From CAVTQZ01 sp963737015 (GTDB taxonomy: Bacteria; Actinomycetota; Acidimicrobiia; Acidimicrobiales; UBA8190), in NCBI GenBank assembly GCA_963737015.1, contig CAVTQZ010000001.1, positions 992,001-1,056,000 of the forward strand: DNA of 64,000 nucleotides, read 5' to 3'. The notes below the pieces were generated by a model. That model was not told the DNA's origin. It worked only from the letters and a program-made list of their open reading frames with translations, and made no database searches. Below, in pieces: positions 17,186 to 26,393 of the stretch (position 1 is the stretch's first letter; every line of letters begins with the position of its first letter). Both the position numbers and the translations under genes were made by a program.

Positions 17186-18058
17186 CTATCCGACCAGAAT
17201 CGCCAGACGAGCCGCCAGTCTGCGGGGGTCGTGGGCAAGCCCGTTGGACCTCGCGAGGCGTGCCTCTGTGACCTCGACGGCCGAAGTGCCGAGCGCCATG
17301 GCGGTGGTATCGGCGAGCACGACGTCGACATCGACCCCGTGTGCGGCCAGAGCCGCCACGTGCGCGGCGACGTCGTAGCCCTCGGTCTCGGCCCGTTGAG
17401 GCCGGAGATTGGCCACGTAGACCTTCCGGGCGCGGCTCTGTCTGATCGCGTCGGCGATCTGGGGCACGGCGATCGCGGCGAGGACACTCGTGAAGAGAGA
17501 GCCGGGCCCGATGACGATCTGCTGGGCCTTTTCGATTGCGACGAGCGCGGCCGGTGGAGCCGGCGGGTCCGAGGGCACGAGGAGCAACCGGCGGATCTGC
17601 CCGGTTCCCGCAACCGCCGTCTGACCCTCCACTTCGCCCGCCGGGGAGATCGCCTTCAGGACCACCGGCTCACAGGCGGCGGGCACCACCCGGCCCACGG
17701 CGCCGAGTAGCCGGGCAGCCTCGTCGATCGCTTGTTGCAGATCGCCGGTGACTGCGACGAGGCCGGCAAGGACCAGGTTGCCGAGAGCGTGGTCTGCGAG
17801 ATCGGCGGACTCGGAGTCGAAGCGCTGCTCGAAGGCCGAGGCCAGCACGCTCTCGTCGTCTGCGAGGGCTACGAGGCATTTGCGGATGTCGCCCGGAGGA
17901 ACGATTCCGAATTCGCGACGCAGTCGTCCCGAGGACCCGCCATCGTCCGCGACCGAGACGACCGCCGTGATGTCGCCCGCGTAGGTCCGCGCAGCCCTCA
18001 GGGTCGCCGCCAGTCCGTGGCCGCCGCCGATTGCGACCACCCTGGGTCCGTCGCTCAA
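17186..18058 (-). CDS. yvcK: YvcK/CofD-like gluconeogenesis factor
   Basis: About 290 residues of the CofD-like family that binds UDP-sugars and, in Bacillus and mycobacteria, supports growth on gluconeogenic carbon and cell-wall synthesis. Motifs: VVAIGGGHGLAATLRAAR at the N-terminus, VSVADDGGSSGRLRREF, PPGDIRKCLVAL, then DHALGNLVLAGL and IVIGPGSLFTSVL. I chose the TTG at 18058 because it overlaps the rapZ stop (TTGA) and places the glycine-rich loop about ten residues in, as in the family. An upstream start at 18163 would lie inside rapZ. Confidence 0.92.
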   Translation of the reverse strand: MSDGPRVVAIGGGHGLAATLRAARTYAGDITAVVSVADDGGSSGRLRREFGIVPPGDIRKCLVALADDESVLASAFEQRFDSESADLADHALGNLVLAGLVAVTGDLQQAIDEAARLLGAVGRVVPAACEPVVLKAISPAGEVEGQTAVAGTGQIRRLLLVPSDPPAPPAALVAIEKAQQIVIGPGSLFTSVLAAIAVPQIADAIRQSRARKVYVANLRPQRAETEGYDVAAHVAALAAHGVDVDVVLADTTAMALGTSAVEVTEARLARSNGLAHDPRRLAARLAILVG

Positions 18059-18906
18059 CGGTCGAGGTCCCGGTGAAGAACCGACGCTGCGCACCCGCGC
18101 TCGCTGAGGCGCCGCGCGAGCTCGTCGGCGAGCACGACCGAGCGGTGCCTGCCCCCGGTGCAACCGACCGCGATCGTGAGGTACGACTTTCCCTCGGCGG
18201 TGTACGCGGGGATCAGCATTGCGAGAAGGTCGTCGAGCCTCTCGAGGAAAGGAGCGGTGTCCTCCTGGGACATGACGAAGCTGCGGACTTCCTCGTCCAG
18301 GCCGGTGAGCGGTCGCAGCTCTTCCACCCAGTTCGGGTTCGGGAGGAACCGGCAGTCGAAAATCAGGTCGGCATCGAGCGGGACCCCGTGCTTGTACCCG
18401 AACGAGACCACAGCGGTGCGCATGGGGCTCTCCGTCCCCGCTCCGAAAAGGTCGAAGATCCGGCGGCGAAGCTGGTTGACGTTCAGCTCACCGGTGTCGA
18501 TCACGACGTCGGCTCTGTTCCTCATGGTTTGAAGAAGCCGTCGCTCGTCCGAAATCGCCTCTTCGACGTTCATACCCGCGACCGGGTGCCGTCTTCGGGT
18601 GCCTTCGAAGCGCTTCACCAGCACGGCATCGGGCGCGTCGAGGAACACGACCGAGACCCGGTCGCCTCGGGCGGTGAGGGAGTCGATCGCCGGCAGCACC
18701 TCCTCGATGCGTCCCCCTCCGCCGCGTCCGATCACGAGCGCGACCCGGTCGGTCTCGGACTCCGGGCGACCGACCACCTCGGTTACCTCGGAGAGGAGCG
18801 ACGGCGGCATGTTGTCGATGACGTACCAGCCGGCGTCCTCCAGGGCCGCGGCGGTGGTCGAGCGGCCCGCACCCGACATGCCCGTGATTATGAGGTACTC
18901 GCTCAC
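18055..18906 (-). CDS. rapZ: RapZ (RNase adapter / nucleotide-binding protein)
   Basis: A 283-residue YvcJ/RapZ family NTPase. The Walker A is TGMSGAGRSTTAAALED at residues 7-23, the Walker B-like VVFLDAPDAVLVKRFEGTRR follows, and the C-terminal RapZ domain has FGYKHGVPLDADLIFDCRFL and AVGCTGGRHRSV. In E. coli RapZ controls glmS small RNAs; in actinobacteria its role is less clear. The GTG at 18906 has GAGGAT upstream and gives the canonical N-terminus MSEYLIITG. A TTG at 18927 overlapping the uvrC stop is the alternative. It is in the usual uvrC-rapZ-yvcK order. Confidence 0.93.
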   Translation of the reverse strand: MSEYLIITGMSGAGRSTTAAALEDAGWYVIDNMPPSLLSEVTEVVGRPESETDRVALVIGRGGGGRIEEVLPAIDSLTARGDRVSVVFLDAPDAVLVKRFEGTRRRHPVAGMNVEEAISDERRLLQTMRNRADVVIDTGELNVNQLRRRIFDLFGAGTESPMRTAVVSFGYKHGVPLDADLIFDCRFLPNPNWVEELRPLTGLDEEVRSFVMSQEDTAPFLERLDDLLAMLIPAYTAEGKSYLTIAVGCTGGRHRSVVLADELARRLSERGCAASVLHRDLDR

Positions 18907-18923
18907 AGGTACATCCTCATCGG

Positions 18924-21071
18924 TCAATCTTCCTCCGCCGGACCGGACCCGTTGGCGACCGGTACGGGAGACTCGTCGGGACCCATCCCCCGCCGGCCCA
19001 CGGGCCGCAGCCGGGTGTCGTGGAGATGCTCGTAAACGGCCAGCGCCACCCGGTCGGGCAGCCAAGCGATGGATTCGAGATCCTCGTACGAGGCCTGGCG
19101 CAGGGCACGTATCCCTCCGACCTCGCGAAGCAATCGGGCCCTGCGGGTGGGGCCGAGCCCGGGTATCCCGTCGAGAGAGCTCGCGCGCATCCGCTGGCCC
19201 CGCAGCTTGCGGTGGTACGAGACCGCGAAGCGGTGTGCCTCGTCCCGGATGCGCTGAAGCAGGAACAGAGCCTCCGATCCTCTCGGGATCCTGACGGGCT
19301 CGCTGTCACCCGGCACGTAGACCTCCTCGAACTGCTTGGCGAGGGCCGCGACGGCGATCTCGTCCCGGAGGCCCAGTCGTTCGAGGACTCTCACGCCGAC
19401 GCCGAGCTGACCCTTGCCACCGTCGAGAAGAAGAAGCTGCGGTGGGTACGCGAACCGCCGCACATGTCGTCGCCTGCCGTCGCGATCGCCCGCATCCTCA
19501 GGACCGCCTCCATCGCCTCCTGTGGCTCCGTCGCCGCGCCCGGCTTCTGCGGATGCCGCCGCTGCCCGCTCGGCGAATAGCGCGTTCAACCGACGCGTGA
19601 GGACCTCCTCCATAGCCGCGTAGTCGTCGTTGCCCGGCACGTCACGTACACGGAAATGTCGGTAGTCGCTCTTCTTCGCCAGGCCGTCTTCGAGGACCAC
19701 CATCGAACCGACGTAGTCGGTCCCCTGTAGGTGGCTCATGTCGTAGCACTCGATACGCAACGGGGCTTGTTCCATCCCGAGTGCTATCCGCAACGCTTCG
19801 AGCGCGCGAGCCCTCGAGTCGTAGTCCGAGGCTCGCCGGAGACGGTGGTGGACGAGGTCCTCGGAAGCGTTGCGTGTGACGGTTTCCATCAGGGCGCGCT
19901 TGCCTCCGCGCTGCGGGACGCGAAGGGCGACGGGGCCGCCACGACGGTCCGCCAAGAAGGCCTGGTACGCGTCCGGCTCGTCCGGGAGCTCGGGGACGAG
20001 CACGAGACGCGGGACACCCGACACGGCCGGCCCCCCCGGGATCGGCGCCCCTGTGGCCCACGTCGATGGGTCGCTCGCGCCCGACGTCCAGCCGGTTCCG
20101 TCAACCTCGCCGTGGCTCCTGCGCCGGACCTCGAGCCGGGTGGGCTCCGCGTCGGCGTAGAGCTGTTCGAGCACCCGCCCGACCAGCTGGGCGCCGTTCA
20201 GCTCCTCCACCTTGTCGACGACGAACGCGCGCCGCCCGACGATGCGGCCCCGTCGCACGTGGAAGACGCAGACCGCTGCTTCGAGGGGATCGTCGGTGAT
20301 GCCCACGACGTCGAGGTCCTCCGGGCCCTCTGTCACCACCTGCTGACGCTCGACGGCCATACGCAACGTCGACAACTGGTCGCGTCGGCGCGCAGCGCGC
20401 TCGAAGTCGAGCTCGCCCGCGGCCTCCTCCATCTCGCCCTTCAGTCGCCTTTCGACGTCCTCGGTGTCCCCGGCGAAGAAGGACATGAGATCCTCCACCG
20501 CGGACATGTAGTAGTCGTGGTCGACCGCACCGATGCAGGGCCCCGAGCAGTGCTCGATGTGGTAGAGGAGGCAGGGCTTCCCGAGCTTGGTGTGCCGCTC
20601 GAACTTGCGGTCGGAACACGAGCGCACGCCGAACGTACGGAAGAGAAGGTCCAGAGTGTCCCGCAGGGCGCCGACGTGGGCGAAGGGGCCGAAGTAGCGC
20701 ACCCCGGGACGGCGCCGCCCTCGCATCACCGCTGCGCGGGGCCACTCGTCGGCGACGGTGACCGCGAGGTATGGATAGCTCTTGTCGTCGACCAGCCTGA
20801 TGTTGAAGCGCGGCCGGTGCCTCTTGATGAGGGCGTACTCGAGGAGGATCGCTTCGACCTCGTTTGCCACCTGCATCCACTCCACGTGGTCGGCGGCGGT
20901 CACCAGCTGGGCGGTGCGCGGGGCCAGGGTGGCGGGATCGGCGAAGTAGTTGGCGAGCCGGCTGCGCAGGGACTTGGCTTTTCCGACGTAGAGCACCCGC
21001 CCGTCGGGGTCCAGGAATTGGTAGGAGCCCGGGGAGTCGGGGATCTCGCTCAATTTGGGGCGCTGGAGCAC
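18924..21071 (-). CDS. uvrC: excinuclease ABC subunit C
   Basis: A 715-residue nucleotide-excision-repair endonuclease that makes the 3' and 5' incisions once UvrB is loaded on damage. Domains: GIY-YIG nuclease at about residues 14-95 (GSYQFLDPDGRVLYVGKAKS), Cys-rich RSCSDRKFERHTKLGKPCLL then EHCSGPCIGA, UVR domain near 215-250 (ELDFERAARRRDQL), RNase H-like nuclease (ECYDMSHLQGTDYVGSMVV; PPQLLLLDGGKGQLGVGV), and C-terminal helix-hairpin-helix (LDGIPGLGPTRRARLL). A Gly/Asp-rich insertion near residue 520 interrupts the nuclease domain. Intact frame; first gene of the leftward cluster. Confidence 0.97.
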   Translation of the reverse strand: MLQRPKLSEIPDSPGSYQFLDPDGRVLYVGKAKSLRSRLANYFADPATLAPRTAQLVTAADHVEWMQVANEVEAILLEYALIKRHRPRFNIRLVDDKSYPYLAVTVADEWPRAAVMRGRRRPGVRYFGPFAHVGALRDTLDLLFRTFGVRSCSDRKFERHTKLGKPCLLYHIEHCSGPCIGAVDHDYYMSAVEDLMSFFAGDTEDVERRLKGEMEEAAGELDFERAARRRDQLSTLRMAVERQQVVTEGPEDLDVVGITDDPLEAAVCVFHVRRGRIVGRRAFVVDKVEELNGAQLVGRVLEQLYADAEPTRLEVRRRSHGEVDGTGWTSGASDPSTWATGAPIPGGPAVSGVPRLVLVPELPDEPDAYQAFLADRRGGPVALRVPQRGGKRALMETVTRNASEDLVHHRLRRASDYDSRARALEALRIALGMEQAPLRIECYDMSHLQGTDYVGSMVVLEDGLAKKSDYRHFRVRDVPGNDDYAAMEEVLTRRLNALFAERAAAASAEAGRGDGATGGDGGGPEDAGDRDGRRRHVRRFAYPPQLLLLDGGKGQLGVGVRVLERLGLRDEIAVAALAKQFEEVYVPGDSEPVRIPRGSEALFLLQRIRDEAHRFAVSYHRKLRGQRMRASSLDGIPGLGPTRRARLLREVGGIRALRQASYEDLESIAWLPDRVALAVYEHLHDTRLRPVGRRGMGPDESPVPVANGSGPAEED

Positions 21072-21269
21072 TGCTCACACTGTGCCGCAAGCGCAGCGGT
21101 CATCGTGCACTTCAAAAGGGGGCCGGAAAGTGGGTGCGGTGCGGTAGCCTGCAGCTAGCGCCGGCCTGGTACCCCGGCGTACATACCGCTCCGAGACCGA
21201 CATCCCCGCGGATGGGCGACCAGGCTGTCCCCGCCGGTCACTATCGGAGCGCTCCCGAAGGGAGACCCG
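21072..21269. promoter_or_regulatory. divergent promoter region between uvrC and nadA
   Basis: This 198-base gap separates two genes transcribed away from each other, so it must hold both promoters. A GAAGGGAGA ribosome binding site precedes nadA. I could not pick out a convincing promoter or operator by eye, and no riboswitch-like structure is evident. Confidence 0.5.
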
Positions 21270-22388
21270 ATGCTCCGCATACAGCGTGCGCTCCCCGAGC
21301 GCTACACGAACGCGACCCCTGAAGAGCTCGACCGCAGGATTGCCGCCGCGAAATCGGCTCTGGGAGATCGTGTGCTCGTCCTCGGCCACCACTATCAACG
21401 TGACGAGGTCATGAAATGGGCGGATGCCAAGGGCGACAGCTTCGGCCTCTCACGAATCGCAGCGCAGCGTCACGACGCCGAATACGTGGTGTTCTGCGGC
21501 GTCCACTTCATGGCGGAGTCCGCGGACATTCTCACCGCTGAGCACCAGCAGGTGCTCCTCCCGGACCTGAACGCCGGGTGCTCGATGGCGGACATGGCAG
21601 ATGCCGATTCCGTGGAGGAAGCGTGGGAGTCACTCGCAGAGGTGACAGACGTCGAGCGCATCGTGCCGGTCACGTACATGAATTCCTCGGCGGCGTTGAA
21701 AGCCTTCGTCGGTCGCAACGGCGGATCGGTGTGCACCTCTTCGAACGCGCGTGCCGTTCTGACCTGGGCCCTGCTCGCCGCGGATGGCACGGCTCAGCCA
21801 CGAGGCGACAAGGTCCTCTTCTTCCCCGACCAGCACCTCGGTCGCAACACGGGCTACCAGCTCGGCTGGCAGGAGCGCGACATGCGCGTGTGGGACCCGC
21901 GCATGGAGTTGGGCGGTCTACGTGATGCCGACGTAAAGGAGGCGACACTGCTGCTCTGGCAGGGGCACTGCTCGGTCCACCAGCGCTTCCGGCCCGAGCA
22001 CGTCGAAGCGTTCCGTTCGGAGCATCCCGATGGCATCGTGGTCGTCCATCCTGAGTGTGCTCACGAAGTCGTAGATCTGGCCGACATGGCGGGTTCGACC
22101 GACTTCATCATCAAGGCGGTGGACGAAGCACTCTCAGGGTCAGTGCTCGGGATCGGAACCGAGATCCATCTGGTGAAACGACTTGCGGACGAGCACCCCG
22201 ACAAGACTGTGGTATCGCTCGACCCCCTGGTTTGCCCCTGTTCGACGATGTTCCGGATCGACGCCGCGCACCTGTGCTGGGTGCTCGAGTCCCTCGCCGA
22301 CGGGATGGTCGTGAACCGCATCACCGTCGACGCTGACACGGCGAAGTGGGCCCGCGTGGCACTCGAACAGATGCTTGCAATCACTTGA
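21270..22388 (+). CDS. nadA: quinolinate synthase A
   Basis: A 372-residue 4Fe-4S enzyme condensing iminoaspartate with dihydroxyacetone phosphate into quinolinate for NAD synthesis. Visible are LVLGHHYQRDEVMKWAD, YVVFCGVHFMAESADIL, DLNAGCSMADMA (a cluster cysteine), VTYMNSSAALKAFVG, FFPDQHLGRNTGY, VVHPECAHEVVDLAD (second cysteine) and SLDPLVCPCSTMFRI (third). The ATG at 21270 has GAAGGGAGA upstream. Neither nadB nor nadC lies nearby, so the pathway partners are elsewhere. Confidence 0.96.
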   Translation: MLRIQRALPERYTNATPEELDRRIAAAKSALGDRVLVLGHHYQRDEVMKWADAKGDSFGLSRIAAQRHDAEYVVFCGVHFMAESADILTAEHQQVLLPDLNAGCSMADMADADSVEEAWESLAEVTDVERIVPVTYMNSSAALKAFVGRNGGSVCTSSNARAVLTWALLAADGTAQPRGDKVLFFPDQHLGRNTGYQLGWQERDMRVWDPRMELGGLRDADVKEATLLLWQGHCSVHQRFRPEHVEAFRSEHPDGIVVVHPECAHEVVDLADMAGSTDFIIKAVDEALSGSVLGIGTEIHLVKRLADEHPDKTVVSLDPLVCPCSTMFRIDAAHLCWVLESLADGMVVNRITVDADTAKWARVALEQMLAIT

Positions 22389-22467
22389 ATGCGCCCGGAC
22401 GGTCGCGTCGGCATCGAATGCACAGACGGCCGGCGCCGGATCGGATGGATCTCGGATCCGATCCCAG

Positions 22468-23213
22468 CTAGCCCGTTTCTTTGACTGGCACGACCCTATG
22501 CGGGTCGACCCATGGGACGTTCCTATTCCAGAGGTGCCAGGTCTGATAGGTCCGCTGTGCTCCGTGAATCATCTGCCTTATTTTCAGGTGGTCCCTGCCG
22601 GTCATGTATGCACCGGGCGGAACAAGATGGACGACACGCACAGAGTCCACGATGCCAAGACGAAACCCTTGCCTCACGAGATCGTGCCGATACAATTCGA
22701 GCCCAAAACCCATGTTGACAAGCGTGGTGCAAGCCAAGGACAGAGAGATTCGACGTTGGGAATCCGCTTGCCAACCGGCAGGACGCTGGCCCTCGCGGAT
22801 GGCGATACGCAAAAAAGCGGGCCGATCTCGACGAATCCTGTAAGGCGTACGCGCGATAAGTAACGGACGCACGTGTAAGGCCAACTGACCTGACTCCACC
22901 ATGCATGGGCCGGCTGAAAGAGGTCCAATTCCGCGACGCGACCGAGCTCGAGCAGCTGTGACAAGCTACCTCGTTCGATGATGAGATCATCATCCGAACA
23001 TACGACGACATCCTCAGATCCCACCGGTCGTGATTTGAAGAGCCTGTCCAACAGTTCGAACTTTCCTCCGGATCCGCTTCCTATCGTGTGTTCCGCCAGA
23101 CGTGGTTCCGGTTCATCGAGCGCCCACAGGCGGAGGTCCCAGTGCTCGACAAGCTGCTCTGCTCCAAGCAGCGCGGCCAACAACGGTGCATATCGGAGGC
23201 GGTAAACGGCCAT
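22468..23213 (-). pseudogene. glycosyltransferase-like protein, one frameshift
   Basis: The ATG at 23213 (after AAGG) opens AVYRLRYAPLLAALLGAEQL, then VVVCSDDDLIIERGSLSQLL with a DDD motif like the metal-binding centre of GT-A glycosyltransferases, and VEIGPLFCVSPSARASVLP. The frame then breaks near 22830. The continuation in another frame has MGFGLELYRHDLVRQGFRLG, then VDSVRVVHLVPPGAYMT. The intact protein would be about 245 residues. No exact family is recognised. It lies downstream of a NodB-type deacetylase in a stretch of visibly lower GC, so a transferred surface-sugar cassette is plausible. Confidence 0.45.
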
Positions 23214-23422
23214 AAAGACGACCTTTGGGCAGGCGTGTCGTCAGATGGTGCGGGCAGCTCGACCCAAAACCCGACTCCCTTATGGGTTTGCATTTTCGGA
23301 CGCCCCGGGAAAGTATGTTCAGAAGTGATGAAGCTCGGAGCCGACCCGGCTGCGAAACCTATGGGCCATTGAGCGAATCGGGCGAATGCGATCGAATGGC
23401 GCCAAGAACCAATTGAAGATTC

Positions 23423-24658
23423 TCACATCGGTGATTGATGCGGGCGGTTGCTGTTCAAGATTTGGAGCGTTTCACTAGGCGTCGCGAACCTTACGTGCCG
23501 GGAACTGTGGTCATACTCGAATGACGCGAAGATTGCATCGAACAGCTTTAAGAGACCAGCATCTGATCCTGTATCAGTTCTGATCGCGAAGGCCAGGTAC
23601 GGATGCTCGAGCTCCGCAGCTGCCGAGAAGGCGACGCCCCAGAACTTCTTGGGTTCCGGCTGGCCCGACCACATCGCGAGGAGTCTGTGCCCGTTGGCGC
23701 GATCGCCACCTGGGGTTGTCGAGCGAGCAAGCAGCTCTCGTACCTCCAAGGCTCCGAGTCGATGACGTAAACCCCTTACCATGCGGGTCGGACGGAGACG
23801 ACGCGACCAGGAATGCGGCAGAGTCCGAAACCACGAGCTGTACCGCGCCGAAGTAAGTGGCAACTCCCATAGGGAGTCGGCGAGCTTAGGAGAGGGAATT
23901 CTGTAGTCGTCTGGGCTCGGTATGTACGGCGAACGCATGGCTCGTCGAAAGTCCCCTGTCTTACCTGTCCAGATTGTTCCTGGCATCGTGGCGTCGCGGT
24001 TTGGAGGTTCGCCGGGTTCGATGGTCATGTCAATGGGAATCCCAAGGGTCCGCAAAAGATTCATGGTGTCTGTGCTCATGAACTGTGCTCCGAAACGGTG
24101 AAAACCAGGAACGCCACCGATGCTCTCTCGGTAGGAGCCGACTGCAATAGCGAGACATTCATCCACCCACTGCTGGTTCAGGTGGTCGGCGATCCAGGCT
24201 CTCGCTGTATCGTCCCAGCGCCAGGCGTGAGTGTGAAGCCCGATTGCGTCACCTTCGTCGACCAGCTGCTCGAGTTCGCTGGAGTACCTGTCGGCCAAGT
24301 ACGTCGCCGACCCGAAGCCCAGAGCGATCTGCGGATCCATACGCAGGTCCCAACCAAAGTGGACCGGCTGATCCGTTAGCCGCTCAAGCGCATCTCGCAG
24401 GCGGCGCATCCGCTCGAGCATGTACTGGAAGCCACTCCAGCCGGACGGGGCCTCAAGCGGGAACACGTGCGCATCGGGCTCCACATCGATGCAGAGCGTG
24501 ATCGGGAGCGAAGCTGGTTGTCCCGTCGGGTCTGTTGCGCGATACAACTGAGTTGTTTCCGTGACAGAAAGGCTATTGGAGCGGCAGCCAGGAGAGAGGC
24601 CGATCTCTAAGCCTCTGCGGTCGCTGCGATTCATTGGACGTTGGTCGACGACCAACAC
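23423..24658 (-). CDS. polysaccharide deacetylase-like (NodB-fold) protein
   Basis: A 411-residue intact frame. LPITLCIDVEPDAHVF has the D-x-E/D start typical of NodB-fold deacetylases; HFGWDLRMDPQIALG, then DEGDAIGLHTHAWRWDD supply the H-x-H metal site, and VPGFHRFGAQFMS the next conserved strand. Such enzymes remove acetyl groups from surface glycans; some members are inactive. There is no signal peptide, so the site is probably cytoplasmic. The start is uncertain (24658, or ATG at 24634). It pairs with the glycosyltransferase-like gene downstream, and base composition is lower in GC than in the neighbours. Confidence 0.65.
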   Translation of the reverse strand: MLVVDQRPMNRSDRRGLEIGLSPGCRSNSLSVTETTQLYRATDPTGQPASLPITLCIDVEPDAHVFPLEAPSGWSGFQYMLERMRRLRDALERLTDQPVHFGWDLRMDPQIALGFGSATYLADRYSSELEQLVDEGDAIGLHTHAWRWDDTARAWIADHLNQQWVDECLAIAVGSYRESIGGVPGFHRFGAQFMSTDTMNLLRTLGIPIDMTIEPGEPPNRDATMPGTIWTGKTGDFRRAMRSPYIPSPDDYRIPSPKLADSLWELPLTSARYSSWFRTLPHSWSRRLRPTRMVRGLRHRLGALEVRELLARSTTPGGDRANGHRLLAMWSGQPEPKKFWGVAFSAAAELEHPYLAFAIRTDTGSDAGLLKLFDAIFASFEYDHSSRHVRFATPSETLQILNSNRPHQSPM

Positions 24659-24735
24659 GTGACCTTCAACCCCTTGTCTCCGATTCGTTCACCGGACTCT
24701 GGCGATATCCCGTGCAACCAGTACCGTTGTCTTCG

Positions 24736-25104
24736 GTGGCCGGCACTGACGTTACGAATCGGGTTCGCAAGATATGTATGGCCTTTCCGGAAGCGACCGA
24801 GCGCTTGAGCCATGGGTCACCCGCCTTTTTTGCGGGAAAGCAGTTCGTGATGCTCTGGCCGAAGGGGCATCACGACAACAGGTTCCCCCACCTGTGGTGT
24901 GCTGCTCCCGATGGAGCACAGGAGGACCTCGTCGCCTCGTCGCCTGAGCGTTTCTTCCGACCGCCCTATGTAGGATCCCGCGGCTGGGTGGGAGTGAGGC
25001 TCGATGGGCGTGTCGACTGGGTGCTCGTCGAGTCCCTGTGTGAAGACGCCTACCGCGAGGTTGCGCCGCGTCGGCTCGTAGCACTTCTCGACGCGAAGCA
25101 ATGA
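24736..25104 (+). CDS. MmcQ/YjbR family protein
   Basis: A 122-residue cytoplasmic protein of the MmcQ/YjbR double-wing family. The motifs are CMAFPEATERLSHGSPAFF near residue 14, then FVMLWPKGHHDNRFPHLWC, and WVGVRLDGRVDWVLVESL followed by REVAPRRLVALLDAKQ. Members bind DNA or act as small accessory proteins; the precise function is unknown. I chose the GTG at 24736 because upstream codons do not match the family, whose members begin just before this helix. The stop overlaps the next start (ATGA). Confidence 0.8.
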   Translation: MAGTDVTNRVRKICMAFPEATERLSHGSPAFFAGKQFVMLWPKGHHDNRFPHLWCAAPDGAQEDLVASSPERFFRPPYVGSRGWVGVRLDGRVDWVLVESLCEDAYREVAPRRLVALLDAKQ

Positions 25105-25868
25105 CCCATCCAGGTGACCTCGAGCGTCACATCATGTTGGATCTCGGCTTTGGCGTCGCCGGCACTGCCGAGGAGATGCGTGGCACTGGCCACGTGATTC
25201 CCGAAATGTGGGCGCCCGGGACAGAGGCGCTGCGGATGTCCATACTTGCCGCGTGGGCTGACATCGCATCCGGGTACATCGCAATCGGGTTGTTCAATCC
25301 CGGTGTTCCGGTGACCTTGGACCTCGACGTCCACCTGCACCGCCCTGCCGTCGGTATCGATGAGGTCACGATGGTGGCCCGCGTGCAAAAGTCCGGCCGT
25401 TCGGTATCCGTCCTCGGTATCGAGATATTGGGCGATCAGGATTCGATCGGGTTCGCGCACGCCACGTTCATGGCATCGCCCAACCCGGAGCTGCGGATGC
25501 CTACTGTCGTGAACGACGAACGCTTTATTCGGGTACATCCGCCGCGCCTCGACGTACCGTTCGCCGCGCGCGCTCGTTGCGCGCGCCTGTCGCCGGGGAT
25601 GGCGTCGATCCCACTGCTCCCGGACGGCCTCAATGCCTCTGGCACCCTCAACGGCGGCCTCCTTGCGCTCGTGGTCGAGGAAGCGGCGTTGTCGGCAGAA
25701 CCCGCCAACACGCTCTCATCGCTGTCGATGCGCTATGTGCAGCCGGTGCGCACAGGTCCTGCGGTGGCTCAGGCGGACGTAAGCAACGGTCTCGGAAGCA
25801 TCGTCGTCCGTGATTCGGGCCGCGACGACCGCCTCGCTGTGATCGCATCGACCCGAAGCTTCACTTGA
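25101..25868 (+). CDS. double-hotdog thioesterase-like protein
   Basis: A 255-residue protein with two hotdog repeats. The first holds VTLDLDVHLHRPAVGIDEV and the conserved GIEILGDQDSIGFAHATFM. The second holds MASIPLLPDGLNASGTLNGG, with the usual N-x-x-G turn, and SSLSMRYVQPVRTGPAVAQA. This is the PaaI-type acyl-CoA thioesterase fold; the substrate is unknown. ATG at 25101 overlaps the previous stop, so it is coupled to the MmcQ-like gene. Confidence 0.75.
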   Translation: MTHPGDLERHIMLDLGFGVAGTAEEMRGTGHVIPEMWAPGTEALRMSILAAWADIASGYIAIGLFNPGVPVTLDLDVHLHRPAVGIDEVTMVARVQKSGRSVSVLGIEILGDQDSIGFAHATFMASPNPELRMPTVVNDERFIRVHPPRLDVPFAARARCARLSPGMASIPLLPDGLNASGTLNGGLLALVVEEAALSAEPANTLSSLSMRYVQPVRTGPAVAQADVSNGLGSIVVRDSGRDDRLAVIASTRSFT

Positions 25869-25886
25869 GTCGATTCGGAATCAGAA

Positions 25887-26339
25887 TCAGCCCAACTGTG
25901 AAATGAACTCATTGGCGTCGTAGTAATCGCGCCAGGCTGTGATGACGCCGTCATGGATTTCCAACACCCCGGCAATCCGCAGGGAAACCGTCTTCTCGGG
26001 AAACTTCACGTAATCGACCCTCTCGGTCATGACGAGTGGTCCATCGGTGAAGATGTGAATCAGGTCCACATCGATCTCGCCGCCCATGCGCATCATCTCG
26101 GTCAGCGAGGTGACGATGGCGTCTCGTCCCTTGACAGCCGGAAGCGCCCCATTGCGGTACTCGGCGTCCTCGCTGAAGAAAGCGCCTAGTGACCTTGCGT
26201 CGCCGGAAGACCACGCCGGAATGGTTGCCGCCATGAAGTCCCGGACGACTTTCTCGGTGTTCGACGGTTCGTTCACGGAGATAAGTTGCTCGTCCCAGCC
26301 CTCATTGGCAAATACCGCGGCTCCCGGTCCGGTCGACAC
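25887..26339 (-). CDS. NTF2-fold protein, limonene-1,2-epoxide hydrolase-like
   Basis: A 150-residue protein resembling the limonene-1,2-epoxide hydrolase/SnoaL group. EKVVRDFMAATIPAWSSGDA starts the fold, followed by FFSEDAEYRNGALPAVKGRD, then TERVDYVKFPEKTVSLRIAG and ITAWRDYYDANEF. Asp and Arg in the last motif match the catalytic strand of the hydrolase family. The substrate is unknown. It converges on the hotdog gene with only 18 bases between stops. Confidence 0.7.
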   Translation of the reverse strand: MSTGPGAAVFANEGWDEQLISVNEPSNTEKVVRDFMAATIPAWSSGDARSLGAFFSEDAEYRNGALPAVKGRDAIVTSLTEMMRMGGEIDVDLIHIFTDGPLVMTERVDYVKFPEKTVSLRIAGVLEIHDGVITAWRDYYDANEFISQLG

Positions 26340-26393
26340 TAACTCGCATGCAGCCTCGAACTTCTGGCAGACAAGCGGTGGACCCCTTTACGG

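Noticed and set aside
19731..21158. A 475-codon plus-strand frame across uvrC
   Set aside because: Antisense to uvrC, which has every expected domain. No motif or ribosome binding site.
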